Source of the DNA: Aureobasidium sp. EXF-3400
Lineage: Eukaryota > Ascomycota > Dothideomycetes > Dothideales > Saccotheciaceae
DNA length: 64,000 bases
Direction: 5' to 3'
Assembly: GCA_024195585.1 (NCBI GenBank)
Contig: SWBL01000029.1
Location: 1 to 64,000, forward strand
Shown one piece after another: positions 13,651 through 22,657 of this stretch. The notes under the pieces are model-generated. The model saw only the letters and a list, made by a program, of their open reading frames with translations, was not told the DNA's origin and did no database searches. The translations under genes and the position numbers were made by a program. How positions within the stretch are numbered: position 1 is the stretch's first letter; every line of letters starts with the position of its first letter.

Positions 13651-14817
13651 TCAGGCGTTGGTGCTCGATGGCAGCACGGAAACGTACTCGCCAAACTTCT
13701 TCAACTGTTTTCTCTCCTCATGGATCCGCTCGATTTTCTGCTTCACTTCGTTCTCCAGTCTCGTTGCATCTGCTCTGTCTTGGACAGCCTTCTCCCATGA
13801 TTTCGAGCAGCGGTTGTTCTCCTCGTAAGCTAGCTGGCCATGCTTCTTCGGACGAAGATACCACTCGTCCTTGACAATCTTGTGCTTCCCTTCGTTCAAG
13901 CCGCCTGCCTTTGCAACAGCTTTGTCGATGTCTTCAGAGAGTTGTTCCATCTGCTTCAAGAATGCTCCCGCCGCATCAAGCTCTCGCTGAGTTTCCTTGA
14001 CTTTGCGATCAATCCTGGGAATACTTTCTCGAACCATTCTCAGGTTTTCTTCGGCATCCTTGAGCTCTTTTTGCAGGTGAACATCTGGGCACCCTTTGCA
14101 AGCTTTCCAAGCTGCTAGCGTATTCAAGACTTCTGTGTCGAGGCTGGGTTCTGTCTTTGACGCAGCTGGGGTTGCTGGCGTGCTTTGAACGCTGTCCTTG
14201 CGCTCCATTCTAGCGGTTTCGGCGACGCATAAAGTCTTGATTGGAGTTGCCTGATCTCTGGTTAGCAACCAAGTTTGCAGGCTGAAGATGCTTCCTTCAT
14301 CACCTACCTGCTGCTGATGTTGACTGTTTCTTGGCTTCTTGTTTTGGGTGGGAGAAGGCGAAGGCGAGTCACCAGGCAGCTGCCTTTTCGTGCTGCTTGG
14401 TCGATCGCCGGGCGTCTTGAGAGGCGGTGGGTGCATTTGAGGTGTTCGAGCCGGATAACTGTAAGCAGGTTCTCGGGGTCCACTCAGACCGCCAATCCAG
14501 TACTTGGTAGGCGTGGTGTTGACCTCACGACAGTGTGGGCACCTGCGGAAGCCGTCATTTTCTCCACCACTTGTTACAGCCGTCTCGATCGCAGCGCAGC
14601 AATTCTGATAGTTTGACCTCAGGAGAGGCAAGTGCCATCGCTGACGTCGCTGATGCAGACGACGTGAGGTGGCAGAATAGGAAGGTACAAATGGTAAAGG
14701 GAAGACACGACGAGTAAGTGTTGCAGGCGGTAAGATCGGGAGGTGAGAAGCCTCTTGAGACTCTGGAGCCAACGTAGCCTCTAAAGACTGGAAGGACAGG
14801 TCAGAACGTAAGCTCAT
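13651..14817 (-). CDS. coiled-coil protein with a Cys-rich (zinc-ribbon-like) N-terminal segment, function unknown
   Basis: I start at the ATG at 14817 (MSLRSDLSFQ) because the upstream extension to 14973 is low-complexity leader-like sequence. The frame is open from there to 13651, but 14307-14251 reads as an intron: GTAGGT donor, GCTAAC branch site, CAG acceptor, 57 nt. Being a multiple of three without stops, it can be missed. Removing it gives 369 aa. The N-terminal third has a Cys-Cys pair followed about 20 residues later by RRCPHCREVN, so a metal site is possible. The middle is Pro/Ser-rich (TPGDRPSSTKRQLPGDSPSP). The last 180 residues are charged and predicted coiled coil, with Glu/Lys heptads. 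I do not recognise the family. Confidence 0.6.
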   Translation of the reverse strand: MSLRSDLSFQSLEATLAPESQEASHLPILPPATLTRRVFPLPFVPSYSATSRRLHQRRQRWHLPLLRSNYQNCCAAIETAVTSGGENDGFRRCPHCREVNTTPTKYWIGGLSGPREPAYSYPARTPQMHPPPLKTPGDRPSSTKRQLPGDSPSPSPTQNKKPRNSQHQQQVGDEGSIFSLQTWLLTRDQATPIKTLCVAETARMERKDSVQSTPATPAASKTEPSLDTEVLNTLAAWKACKGCPDVHLQKELKDAEENLRMVRESIPRIDRKVKETQRELDAAGAFLKQMEQLSEDIDKAVAKAGGLNEGKHKIVKDEWYLRPKKHGQLAYEENNRCSKSWEKAVQDRADATRLENEVKQKIERIHEERKQLKKFGEYVSVLPSSTNA

Positions 14818-15968
14818 AAGTATCAGGTGAAGATACAAAGCAAGAAGAGGGGGTGGTATTGTATGATGAGAAGATGCGGGGGGAAGGAAAGGTAAGAAGA
14901 CAAGGTGAGAGATTGTGGTGGAATGATACTGACAATGCTGGACCAGGTAGGTGAGAGGTGAGATCGATATCAAGAGAGATGAACGGATCGCGAGCTTGAT
15001 GGTTTGGATCTTGAATCAGAGGCAGGAGCGGCGATGTGTGCAAGAAGAGAAGGAAGGAAGCACCGCAAGCAATGAGTTTATATGGGTGGGAGACCTAGCA
15101 GATGGTTCTAAATCTCTGCTTGCTAATGGCCAGTCTTGCTTTGTACGCTTTGCTGGTTTTTCGAGACCTGCAGACGGGAACAAACGCACTCTCGCTACCG
15201 CAAGCAGCTACCCTCGGGCAGCTAGGTTGACTCAGGTGAGGATGCACCATAGATCCCCAGGATCTATAGACCAGCTGTGTACTGACAAATTTCCTTCTTA
15301 GAAGAGAGTTTCTCGAAACAGTATCGCGATCTTTCTTGAGAACCATGCTATACAATGACGAACTCAAAGTACGCTGGGGGCCATGCACAACGTGGGGTTC
15401 ATCGTTTGCAGGCAGAGGCTTTGCAGATTGCTGGGAACTTCTTGCAGGGTTGATATGCAGGTACCCATCCGGACTGAAACATAGACAGCGGCATGTATAC
15501 TGCTCCCACCGACTTTATCCAAGCATCAAGACGGGCTATGAATCTTTTGCTCACCGCAATTTGACTTGGGTCTTGACAGAGTTCAGTCGATTTGGACTCT
15601 CTTAAAGATCGGTTCTAGTGGTGGATGTGGTTTTCGTGAATGGACAAGGGAGCTAAATCGCGTCTTTCCCAAGGTCTGGTGTATCTCAATCTGTTCATGA
15701 GACTCTCTGCTTGCTTAAAACCCGACGTCTTGGTTCTTTGTGGAGCGGTAGCCTGCTAAGACTCGCTCCTTCCTCTTTTTGCTGCAAGCACATGTCCAAC
15801 CTTGACCAAAAGTTCTTCCTTGGGCAAGATCCAACCTCCAAGTCTGCTTGCCACATCCGTACAATCACATTCGCCCATCCACTCTCGATATCTTTGGAAC
15901 TCATCCGTCTCGTCAATTTTATGCCATGATCACCACACCTAGTACCTAAGTGTTTATCGCTCACGATC
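14818..15968. other. 1.15-kb intergenic stretch
   Basis: Divergent promoter space for the coiled-coil gene (minus) and the RNase H-like gene (plus). Pyrimidine-rich tracts occur before 15969 (around 15760-15780). No coding signal seen. Confidence 0.5.
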
Positions 15969-17150
15969 ATGAGACCCTCTCTTATCAGGAGATGGATCGA
16001 TAATCTCTTTCCAACTTGGGACGATTCGACAACCAACACGACCACGGACTCCTCTCCGAAAAGAACTATTGCTTCCATCAAAAAGACAAAGGATAGCTCC
16101 TCCATCTCGTCGCTCTGGCTACCGCCGCCTTGTAACATCCGGTGTCACGAAGAGCTCTCGAACTCCTCCTCGGGCCCGAAGCGACATCCTAGGAGTACCT
16201 CAAACCATGTTCAATACCGAAATGAACCGCCTTTTTTCGTTGAAAAAGCCCATACAAGCACGGACGAAGCAGATAATCTGAAAGTTGAAACACAGAATTG
16301 TGAGATTGAGGATTCACCGGTCCTGCGTCATGACATACTAGAGTCAACATCAGTTGATCCCTTGAACGAAGCAGAGTCTACTAGGTGGACAGTAGACGAT
16401 GCCGCAATTCCTTCACAGCTCAATCTACGATTACACAATTATGAATTGTGCAATCTGCTTTGGCTTCGACCAGATCTGGAAGGCAAGAAGGTGGTGGGAG
16501 CATCGCATCCATTTCATCATACACATTACGATGCAGCAGGCGCTACCACCAGGTCACTTGTGGTATTCATTGCCGCGTTGTCTTTGGATGAAGAACACCA
16601 ATACTTCAAGCCTGTAGGTACTGGAGTGTTCTTCAACAAACATTCCATCTCGAACATTTCCGACTCCTTCAATATGACATACCGGCTTGAGTCGTCTTGT
16701 TCGGGAGCTCGCGGTCTAGTTCCTCATCTGGCGGCAGCGAGAAGCGCCCTTCAAGCAGTCCGTACAACGATTGTCCCAGACAGGATACAAGCTCTGCGAA
16801 GCGCTGCCTTGCACTATGGTTGGTCAGAAATTGATGTCCAGGCAGTCGCACGCTTTCAGCTTATAGTCGCAACTGACTCCCAAGCCTTGCTGGACGAAAT
16901 AAGCAGCTGGAAGTCAAGTAAACAACTTCGACGTTCGTTGGATGTTGGTGAGCCTGGAGAAAGAGACATCTTGGTCGATCTCCTAGATCAAATCGAGACA
17001 TTATCGAAGCTCGGAATTCAGGTGATGTGGTCGCGTGTCAGTGAGAGGTGGAATCGACCTGCAAGAAAGCTGGCAGCTGATGCTATTATTGGGCATTGTG
17101 TGAGGTTGGAAGGAAGGAAGCCATCGCGCATCACTGATTTGTATTGTTAG
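15969..17150 (+). CDS. RNase H-like fold protein with degraded catalytic site
   Basis: Single exon, 393 aa. Residues 1-145 are low-complexity and Ser/Thr-rich. From about 195 the order of elements matches type I RNase H: strand SLVVFIAALSL (196-206), GTGVFF (217-222), helix HLAAARSALQAV (253-264), strand plus ATDSQALLDEISSW (301-314), then QVMWSRVSERWNRPARKLAADA (351-372). In active RNase H these positions carry Asp (strand 1), Glu (before LQAV), Asp (TDSQ) and Asp (NExADxLA). Here only the TDSQ Asp (303) remains; the others read Ala, Ala and Arg. The alignment is by eye. It may derive from a retroelement RNase H or from a fungal RNase H-like family with a binding role. No reverse transcriptase or integrase is nearby. 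Confidence 0.6.
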   Translation: MRPSLIRRWIDNLFPTWDDSTTNTTTDSSPKRTIASIKKTKDSSSISSLWLPPPCNIRCHEELSNSSSGPKRHPRSTSNHVQYRNEPPFFVEKAHTSTDEADNLKVETQNCEIEDSPVLRHDILESTSVDPLNEAESTRWTVDDAAIPSQLNLRLHNYELCNLLWLRPDLEGKKVVGASHPFHHTHYDAAGATTRSLVVFIAALSLDEEHQYFKPVGTGVFFNKHSISNISDSFNMTYRLESSCSGARGLVPHLAAARSALQAVRTTIVPDRIQALRSAALHYGWSEIDVQAVARFQLIVATDSQALLDEISSWKSSKQLRRSLDVGEPGERDILVDLLDQIETLSKLGIQVMWSRVSERWNRPARKLAADAIIGHCVRLEGRKPSRITDLYC

Positions 17151-17288
17151 CAGAAAAAATCCCTACTATCCATGATCGATGACACATGACACGAGCATTC
17201 ACCTAGCCAGAACTTTTTGTAAACAGGATAGTCAAAACGTGACTTCGTTTGGCATATGCAGTATATTAGTACGTACAAAGGAGCCCTC

Positions 17289-18436
17289 CTACCAGTTGAT
17301 GGTCATGATAATCTTGCCCTTGGTCTTGTTAGACTCCATGAGCTGATGAGCCTCAACAATCTTCTCCCAATCCATGACCTTCTCAACATAAGCCTTGAAA
17401 GTGCCATCCTTGAACTTGGGAAGAGCGTGCTCGACAAGCTGGTCTCTCAACTTGCCCTGGTACTTTTCATCTCTTGCTCTGAGCGTTGAGCCCTCCAATC
17501 TCACTCTCTTGAACAGGAAAGCGCCAATTTCGGTGTCGGCGGGCAACTTGAATCCCGTCATAGCAGCAAGAGTAACGATATGCGCATCTCTGGCTGCAGC
17601 CTTCAAGTTATTGGCAAAGAAACCAGCACCCATGAAATCGACAATGATGTCTACACCCTTGCCATCCGTAGCTTTCAAGACTTCTTCAGCCCAGTCTTGG
17701 GTCTCTGAGTTGAAAGCAGCGGTTGCGCCGAGCTTTTCAACGACGAATTTGTTCTTTTCGTCGGAGCGGGTGGTTACGAAGATTTTGGAGGCGGAGTCGG
17801 CTTTTGAGAGTTGGATTCCGGCGATGGAGACGTTGGAGGCGCCGGCGTGCCAGAGGATGGATTGACCGGGTTTGTACTCTGTGACCATGTACATTGCTTG
17901 CAGGGCTGTGATCCATGTCTGTGATTTTCCTCGTGTCAGTAAAAAGGATCATAAGAGGAAGGGGTAAGGGATGTAACAAACCTCGGGGATACCAGCACAC
18001 TCCTCAAAGCTCAACTCATCAGGCTTGTGGACGAGCATATGCGTGCTCACAACAATGTACTCTGCATAAGCACCACCGTACGCCAGACCAAACACAGCAT
18101 CGCCCTTCTTGAAACCGCTCTCGCTCTCCGAAGCGAGTTCTTCGATTATACCGCTGAATTCGACACCGAGGGTCTTGGGAGCTTGGGGAGGGACGGGGTA
18201 TTGTCCTTCGCGTTGCATCAGGTCCATGCGGTTGAGACCAAAGGCCTTGACGCGGATCAGAGCTTGAGCGGCGGTGGGCGTAGGACGTTCGATCTCGTTG
18301 ATGAAGAGGGAGGTGGCGGGGCCCTTGCCATCCTTGATATCTGTGTTGCTTGTGAGCTTTGGCTGCTTCAAGAGAGCTCCGATGCAAGCTTCAGATGTCA
18401 GTATGGAGACGTACCGACTGCACGCATGGTAACCAT
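17289..18436 (-). CDS. NADPH:quinone oxidoreductase, zinc-independent MDR family
   Basis: Three exons on the minus strand: 18436-18415, 18340-17982, 17918-17289; 336 aa, the normal length for this medium-chain reductase branch (PIG3/TP53I3-like). The first exon is only 22 nt and encodes MVTMRAV, joined to DIKDGKGPA, a typical start. KAFGLNRMDLMQREGQYP, LGVEFSGII and GDAVFGLAYGGAYAEY are family signatures. No structural or catalytic zinc cysteines are present. The nucleotide loop reads HAGASNVSIAGIQLSK, with Asn and Ser where most relatives have Gly (AxGxVG type), so cofactor grip may be changed. It ends GKIIMTINW. It presumably reduces quinones or related carbonyls with NAD(P)H in the cytosol; substrate unknown. 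Confidence 0.9.
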
Positions 18437-18710
18437 TGTGTCTAGCTTTTTATGATTCGAGAGTGTGTAGGTGAAATACCAAGAATAAACTTGCAGTAAG
18501 GAAATCCAAATAGAAAAAAAGATCGTGGTCGCAAAGGATAAATCGGCAATTGGTAAAATGAGGCTTTAGTAAGCACCGTGATGTTTTTCTGGTGGGGGGT
18601 CACCTCAGTGACGTCTAGCCGAGGCTTCCGCAGCTGTTACTTTATCAAGCTCTCTCGTTCCTGGCAACAATGCTCCCAGGCATCGCCGTGTTCATTCGTA
18701 CTCGCAAGCC

Positions 18711-19163
18711 TCAGAACTGGATCGCATCGTTCAGATATGCCAGAGTCTGCGCTTCGTACAAATTGCGCAGGTCTTCCTCGGACTGTCTTTGTCTTATTTC
18801 GCGTAAGCTCTCTGTGATGGGTGAACAGCATCTTCGCAGTACTGGTTTGCGTTTTTGAGGTCTTCGTTGGATCCTGATTTCAACTGGATATCCCGTTTCT
18901 GTGGCCTCTAGCGATGAAGTTGTAGAGTTTGTCGAGACCGTTGAACAAGTCGAGGAGATGGACGCGCTTGGGGAATGGCTTGACCTCGGATTGGGTATAG
19001 AGCTTGCAGTCGGTGAGATTGACCCATGACTCTGCTCGTTAGAAGACAAGTGAGCAGACTCCCGTACGTGCAGAATGCTAGAGAAGCCGGCATCGTCTGT
19101 GGACACATGAGCCCAGAACATGGGCCTGAGGATACCTGCTTGTGCTTCGCCTGCGTTGGACAT
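18711..19163 (-). CDS. hypothetical protein with Ser/Thr-rich middle and charged C terminus
   Basis: An open frame runs from 19256; I prefer the ATG at 19163 (MSNAGEAQAG), giving 150 aa. The centre is Ser/Thr/Pro-rich and likely disordered. The C terminus (SPITESLREIRQRQSEEDLRNLYEAQTLAYLNDAI, with heptad-like spacing) looks like a selected amphipathic helix, which argues against chance. No domain recognised. No signal peptide or membrane segment from this start; the longer form would add a short hydrophobic stretch. Confidence 0.42.
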   Translation of the reverse strand: MSNAGEAQAGILRPMFWAHVSTDDAGFSSILHVRESAHLSSNEQSHGSISPTASSIPNPRSSHSPSASISSTCSTVSTNSTTSSLEATETGYPVEIRIQRRPQKRKPVLRRCCSPITESLREIRQRQSEEDLRNLYEAQTLAYLNDAIQF

Positions 19164-19865
19164 GTTACACCGCTGAAGTTGAGAAAGGAGATGCTCGTAC
19201 AAAGGGAAACCCGTAGATGTAAGAAAGAAAAAGGCTGGATGTCTAATGCCAGCCATCGTCAGCAGCCTTGAAACCTACTGTGCTATGCTGTCATTATGCT
19301 GCTGAGGCTATCAAGTTACTTTGTGTGGAGCGCATCATTGAGGCGCTATTGTTTGCCATGGCATTGTCTGCCTTGTGATGAAAACTATTGTCACTTTCTG
19401 CAGGAAATAGGGCGACCAGAAACAAAGATTTGGCCCTTCGTAAGGTACAAACTTCGGCTCCTCAAAACCTTGTTTTAGCTTGTCATCCTTGGTGAAGAGG
19501 ATGTACATATTAGACGACGAATGAGAAAAATCAGTAGCCGTTGACTCTCTTCTGATGTGCTCGTCCTTTCGATGTGGCGCTACTGGTGGGGTTGAGAAAC
19601 ACAGATTAGTGGTCAGCAAGAGTGTAAAATTCATGTGGCAGGAGCAAATGCATCTCAAAACCATATAAATCAGATGGTTGGTATGGCGGGACAAGTGGGC
19701 AGAGCAATGAAGTCACAGCTGCAAGAAGAAGGCAGAAGGTTGGTCGCCAGATCGTGAAATCCAAGATTTCTCATTATCGTGCTCCAGGACGATGAGCAAG
19801 TCCAAAAAAACAAAACATCCAATTCATTGAATGTGATGTATCCAAATTGCAGAGAAGAAACGCTA
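19164..19865. other. gene-free stretch
   Basis: Upstream flank of the hypothetical gene at 18711-19163 and 3' flank of the small Cys-rich gene. Short frames only. Confidence 0.5.
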
Positions 19866-20203
19866 TTAGTTTCCTGCCATGGCTTTCGCTACACCAGTCA
19901 TGCTACCTGCAAGTCATCAGTTCGGACTTATGCAATACAAAATGTACGATCGAGCTTACCCATGGGAGGGTACTCTGTGCCGTTCTTTTCGGTCTTTGGC
20001 TCGCAGTCACACCATTCGCTCTTGGGGATTGAATCCATGACTGATGGTACATGCATACCACAGCCGAACCAAGTGCGCTTGCCTATCGAAGTGGTCAGCA
20101 AGGAGGCTGGTATATTGGGTCACCTATCAAGGCAAGGCTGGCTGAGATGCGAGGGTGGCGGGGAAATCCTACTGCAGTTGTCACACACGGCGCCTTTACA
20201 CAT
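19866..20203 (-). CDS. 64-aa conserved-type Cys-rich small protein (three exons)
   Basis: Built by hand from three exons on the minus strand: 20203-20173, 20082-19960, 19906-19866, with introns of 90 and 53 nt. All junctions are GT-AG and keep one frame to a TAA. The protein begins MCKGAVCDNCSKRTWFGCG, then HVPSVMDSIPKSEWCDCEPK, and ends MAGN. Seven cysteines in CxxC- and CxC-like spacing suggest zinc binding. I recognise the general pattern (CxxC, TWxGCG, HxPxVMD, WCxC) as a small uncharacterised protein family of fungi and plants; the function is unknown. It has no signal peptide. Each exon alone is too short to be called as a gene. Confidence 0.8.
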
Positions 20204-20575
20204 GACTGCTGATTGAGAAGGTGATTATGAAGAATTGAATCTGAAGGTTGTCGTGTCGAGAGACTGAGTCTGTTGTAGCAAATAAATATCAGGGACCAAG
20301 AAGAGAAGGTCGGCGACGTGAAGAATGGTCTGCAACGGTGCCCGCTTGTCATCCCCGAAATCTGCCAAGGCTGCGATACTCAAGGCAATTGTCGCTTTGA
20401 AGAGGGAACAGGCTCACAAGGCGGATGGAAGTCACAAGACGCATGGATAGGGTCTTTGGTCAGGTTCAGACAATACTTTTGGGTTGACTAACTAAAGGAC
20501 CATCTATGTCGTACAAAAAAATCCTCCATAACGCCGTGATATGCATGCTCCATTCAGGTATACCCAACAACAAAA
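20204..20575. other. short intergenic stretch
   Basis: Promoter of the small Cys-rich gene (minus) and 3' flank of the DBP3 gene. Nothing else seen. Confidence 0.5.
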
Positions 20576-22249
20576 CTAGTCATCAAAAGTGACCTTGGTG
20601 GCAGCCTTCATCTCGCCAGGGTCTCTGTAGAAAGCGCCGTATGCGTCGTGAGTCTTCTTCTTGACAGTGGTTCCGAACTTCATGAGACTCTCAGGAACGG
20701 GCTGGTTGGCGCCCTTGAGGACGTTGATCAAAGCACCAGCAAGACCCTTCTCGTGGTCGGTGAAGAAGGTAATAGCTCTACCATCCTGGCCAGCACGACC
20801 AGTACGACCGATACGATGGACGTAATCCTCAACAGTCAAGGGGAAAGTAACGTTGATGACAACCTTGACGGCAGGGATATCAAGACCTCTTGCGGCAACA
20901 TCGGTAGCAACGAGAAGCGGAACCTTGCCTGCCTTGAAAGCATCCAAACTCCTTTGACGCTGGTCCTGGCTCAAATCACCATGGATACCACCAACGTTGA
21001 AGCCCTTGGAACGAATGAAGCCCTCAATTCTGGTGGCTTCCTTCTTGTACAAGCAGAAGACCAGGATACGGTCGTCCTTGTTCTTGCCGCTCTGGTACTT
21101 CTTTAGCAGAGCAATAAGGCGATCGTTCTTGTCGTAAGGGTCCATAACCTCGACTTCTTGAACGATTCTAGTGTTGGCGCGCAGCTCTCCAGTAGTGTTC
21201 TCACCAATGTTGATACGCACAGGCTTCTTCATGAAAGTAGCAGCAAGCTCGCGTACTGATGGAGGCCAGGTTGCGGTGAACATGAGAGTTTGACGACCAG
21301 TAGGGGCACAGCTTCCGAGAATCTTACGTACTTCCTCCTCGAAACCTTTGTCAAGCATGCGATCGGCCTCATCCAGAACAGCGTAGGTCACGTTGCTGAG
21401 GTCAATGGAGCCTTCGCTAACGAAGTCGTTGAGACGACCGGGGGTTGCGACAACGATGTGAGCACCAGTAAGAGTTGCGCGCTGTTGGTCCTTGTTCACA
21501 CCACCGTAGACGCAGACAGTCTTGAGACCAGCAGGTTCGGCCAGCTTGACAAGCTGTTCCTGAATCTGGACAGCAAGTTCTCTGGTAGGAGAAACAATGC
21601 AGGCCTTGATGCCCTTCTTCTGCTCCTTTGCAGAGAGCGAAGAAATGTATCTTGCGCAGGGAACACCGAAACCCATGGTCTTGCCGGAGCCAGTCTCGGC
21701 AACACCAATGACATCTCTTCCGGCGTAGAGGTAAGGCCAGGCAGCGGCCTGAATGGGTGAGGGGGTCTTGAAGTTGGCGAAGGGAGCGCGCTGAGCCTTG
21801 TCGGTGATGGGGACGTAGTCGAACGAGGTGATGGGTCTGTAGGCGGGCGATGCCTTGGCCTCGTCGGTGACGGTGATGAACTTCTCGGCGATGAAGGCGT
21901 CAATCTCGGATTGGGGCAGGGCGGTCAGACCAGGGTGCTCGGTGTAGCCGTCAGTTGCAGCAACGGGAGCGGCCACAGCGTCGGAGGAGGTGGTCGAGGA
22001 GGTGGTCGACTCGGGCTTAGCAGCAGCCTTTGCGGCTTTCTTCAGTCTCTTGGCCTCTGCCTTTGCCTCGTCGGCGTCGGTTTCGCCAGAAGTTCCTTCG
22101 CTCTTCTTCTGGGCCTTTGCGGCTTTGCGGGCTGCCTTGCGAGCTGCCTTCTCAGCATCTTCGGATTTTTCCTTCTTCTCCTTCTTTGCCTTCTTGTGGA
22201 CCTCGGCGTCAACAGTGGCCGCAGCCTCTTCGCGTTCTCTCTTGCCCAT
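20576..22249 (-). CDS. dbp3: DEAD-box ATP-dependent RNA helicase Dbp3
   Basis: Single exon, 557 aa, starting at [11 protein letters not shown]; the upstream extension to 22306 belongs to the leader. The first 90 residues are a Lys/Ala/Glu-rich nucleolar-type tail ([20 protein letters not shown] region). Motifs appear in order: AETGSGKT (Walker A, 184-191), PTRELA, TPGR, DEAD (293-296), TAT in motif III (325-327), then ARGLDIP and [10 protein letters not shown] near the end. The TAT variant and basic N-terminal tail fit Dbp3, which helps 35S pre-rRNA processing and 60S subunit assembly in the nucleolus. The 3' end reads [11 protein letters not shown]. No introns, unlike most neighbours. Confidence 0.92.
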   Translation of the reverse strand: MGKREREEAAATVDAEVHKKAKKEKKEKSEDAEKAARKAARKAAKAQKKSEGTSGETDADEAKAEAKRLKKAAKAAAKPESTTSSTTSSDAVAAPVAATDGYTEHPGLTALPQSEIDAFIAEKFITVTDEAKASPAYRPITSFDYVPITDKAQRAPFANFKTPSPIQAAAWPYLYAGRDVIGVAETGSGKTMGFGVPCARYISSLSAKEQKKGIKACIVSPTRELAVQIQEQLVKLAEPAGLKTVCVYGGVNKDQQRATLTGAHIVVATPGRLNDFVSEGSIDLSNVTYAVLDEADRMLDKGFEEEVRKILGSCAPTGRQTLMFTATWPPSVRELAATFMKKPVRINIGENTTGELRANTRIVQEVEVMDPYDKNDRLIALLKKYQSGKNKDDRILVFCLYKKEATRIEGFIRSKGFNVGGIHGDLSQDQRQRSLDAFKAGKVPLLVATDVAARGLDIPAVKVVINVTFPLTVEDYVHRIGRTGRAGQDGRAITFFTDHEKGLAGALINVLKGANQPVPESLMKFGTTVKKKTHDAYGAFYRDPGEMKAATKVTFDD

Positions 22250-22657
22250 TGTGAATGTGTTGGGTTGTGTATGCGACAAAGATGCGACGCCTCTTGAGGG
22301 ATCCAAAAAAATTCATGCCATCTGCAGGCTAAACGCGCTAGTGTGACGGGCCGAGGCCGACCCCCGGTCTTGAGAGAACGAGGAAGGTGGAGAGGATCAA
22401 ATCACCGACTCCGCATCGTGTTCTTTGTCCTGCACTCGTCTACCAACCGCAATGTTTCTACTATGTGACGATACAAGCTCTTCCATCCTGCGTGAAGGCC
22501 CAATACGCGCGGCTGTACTCAGATATCTTCTTGCAGGAACATGAACACATCTCTTTCTACCTCTCAAAGCCTTCTGGTGAACATCTCTAGTCGAGGGAGC
22601 CGCCCTCTAGTTTCCACGCACATCCTTTTGGTGAATTCGCAGCTGTGAGCTTCAGTC
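22250..22657. promoter_or_regulatory. divergent promoter region of dbp3 and a Zn2Cys6 gene
   Basis: 408 bp between two divergent start codons. A 60-70 base stretch before 22658 is TC-rich. No specific site could be assigned. Confidence 0.4.
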
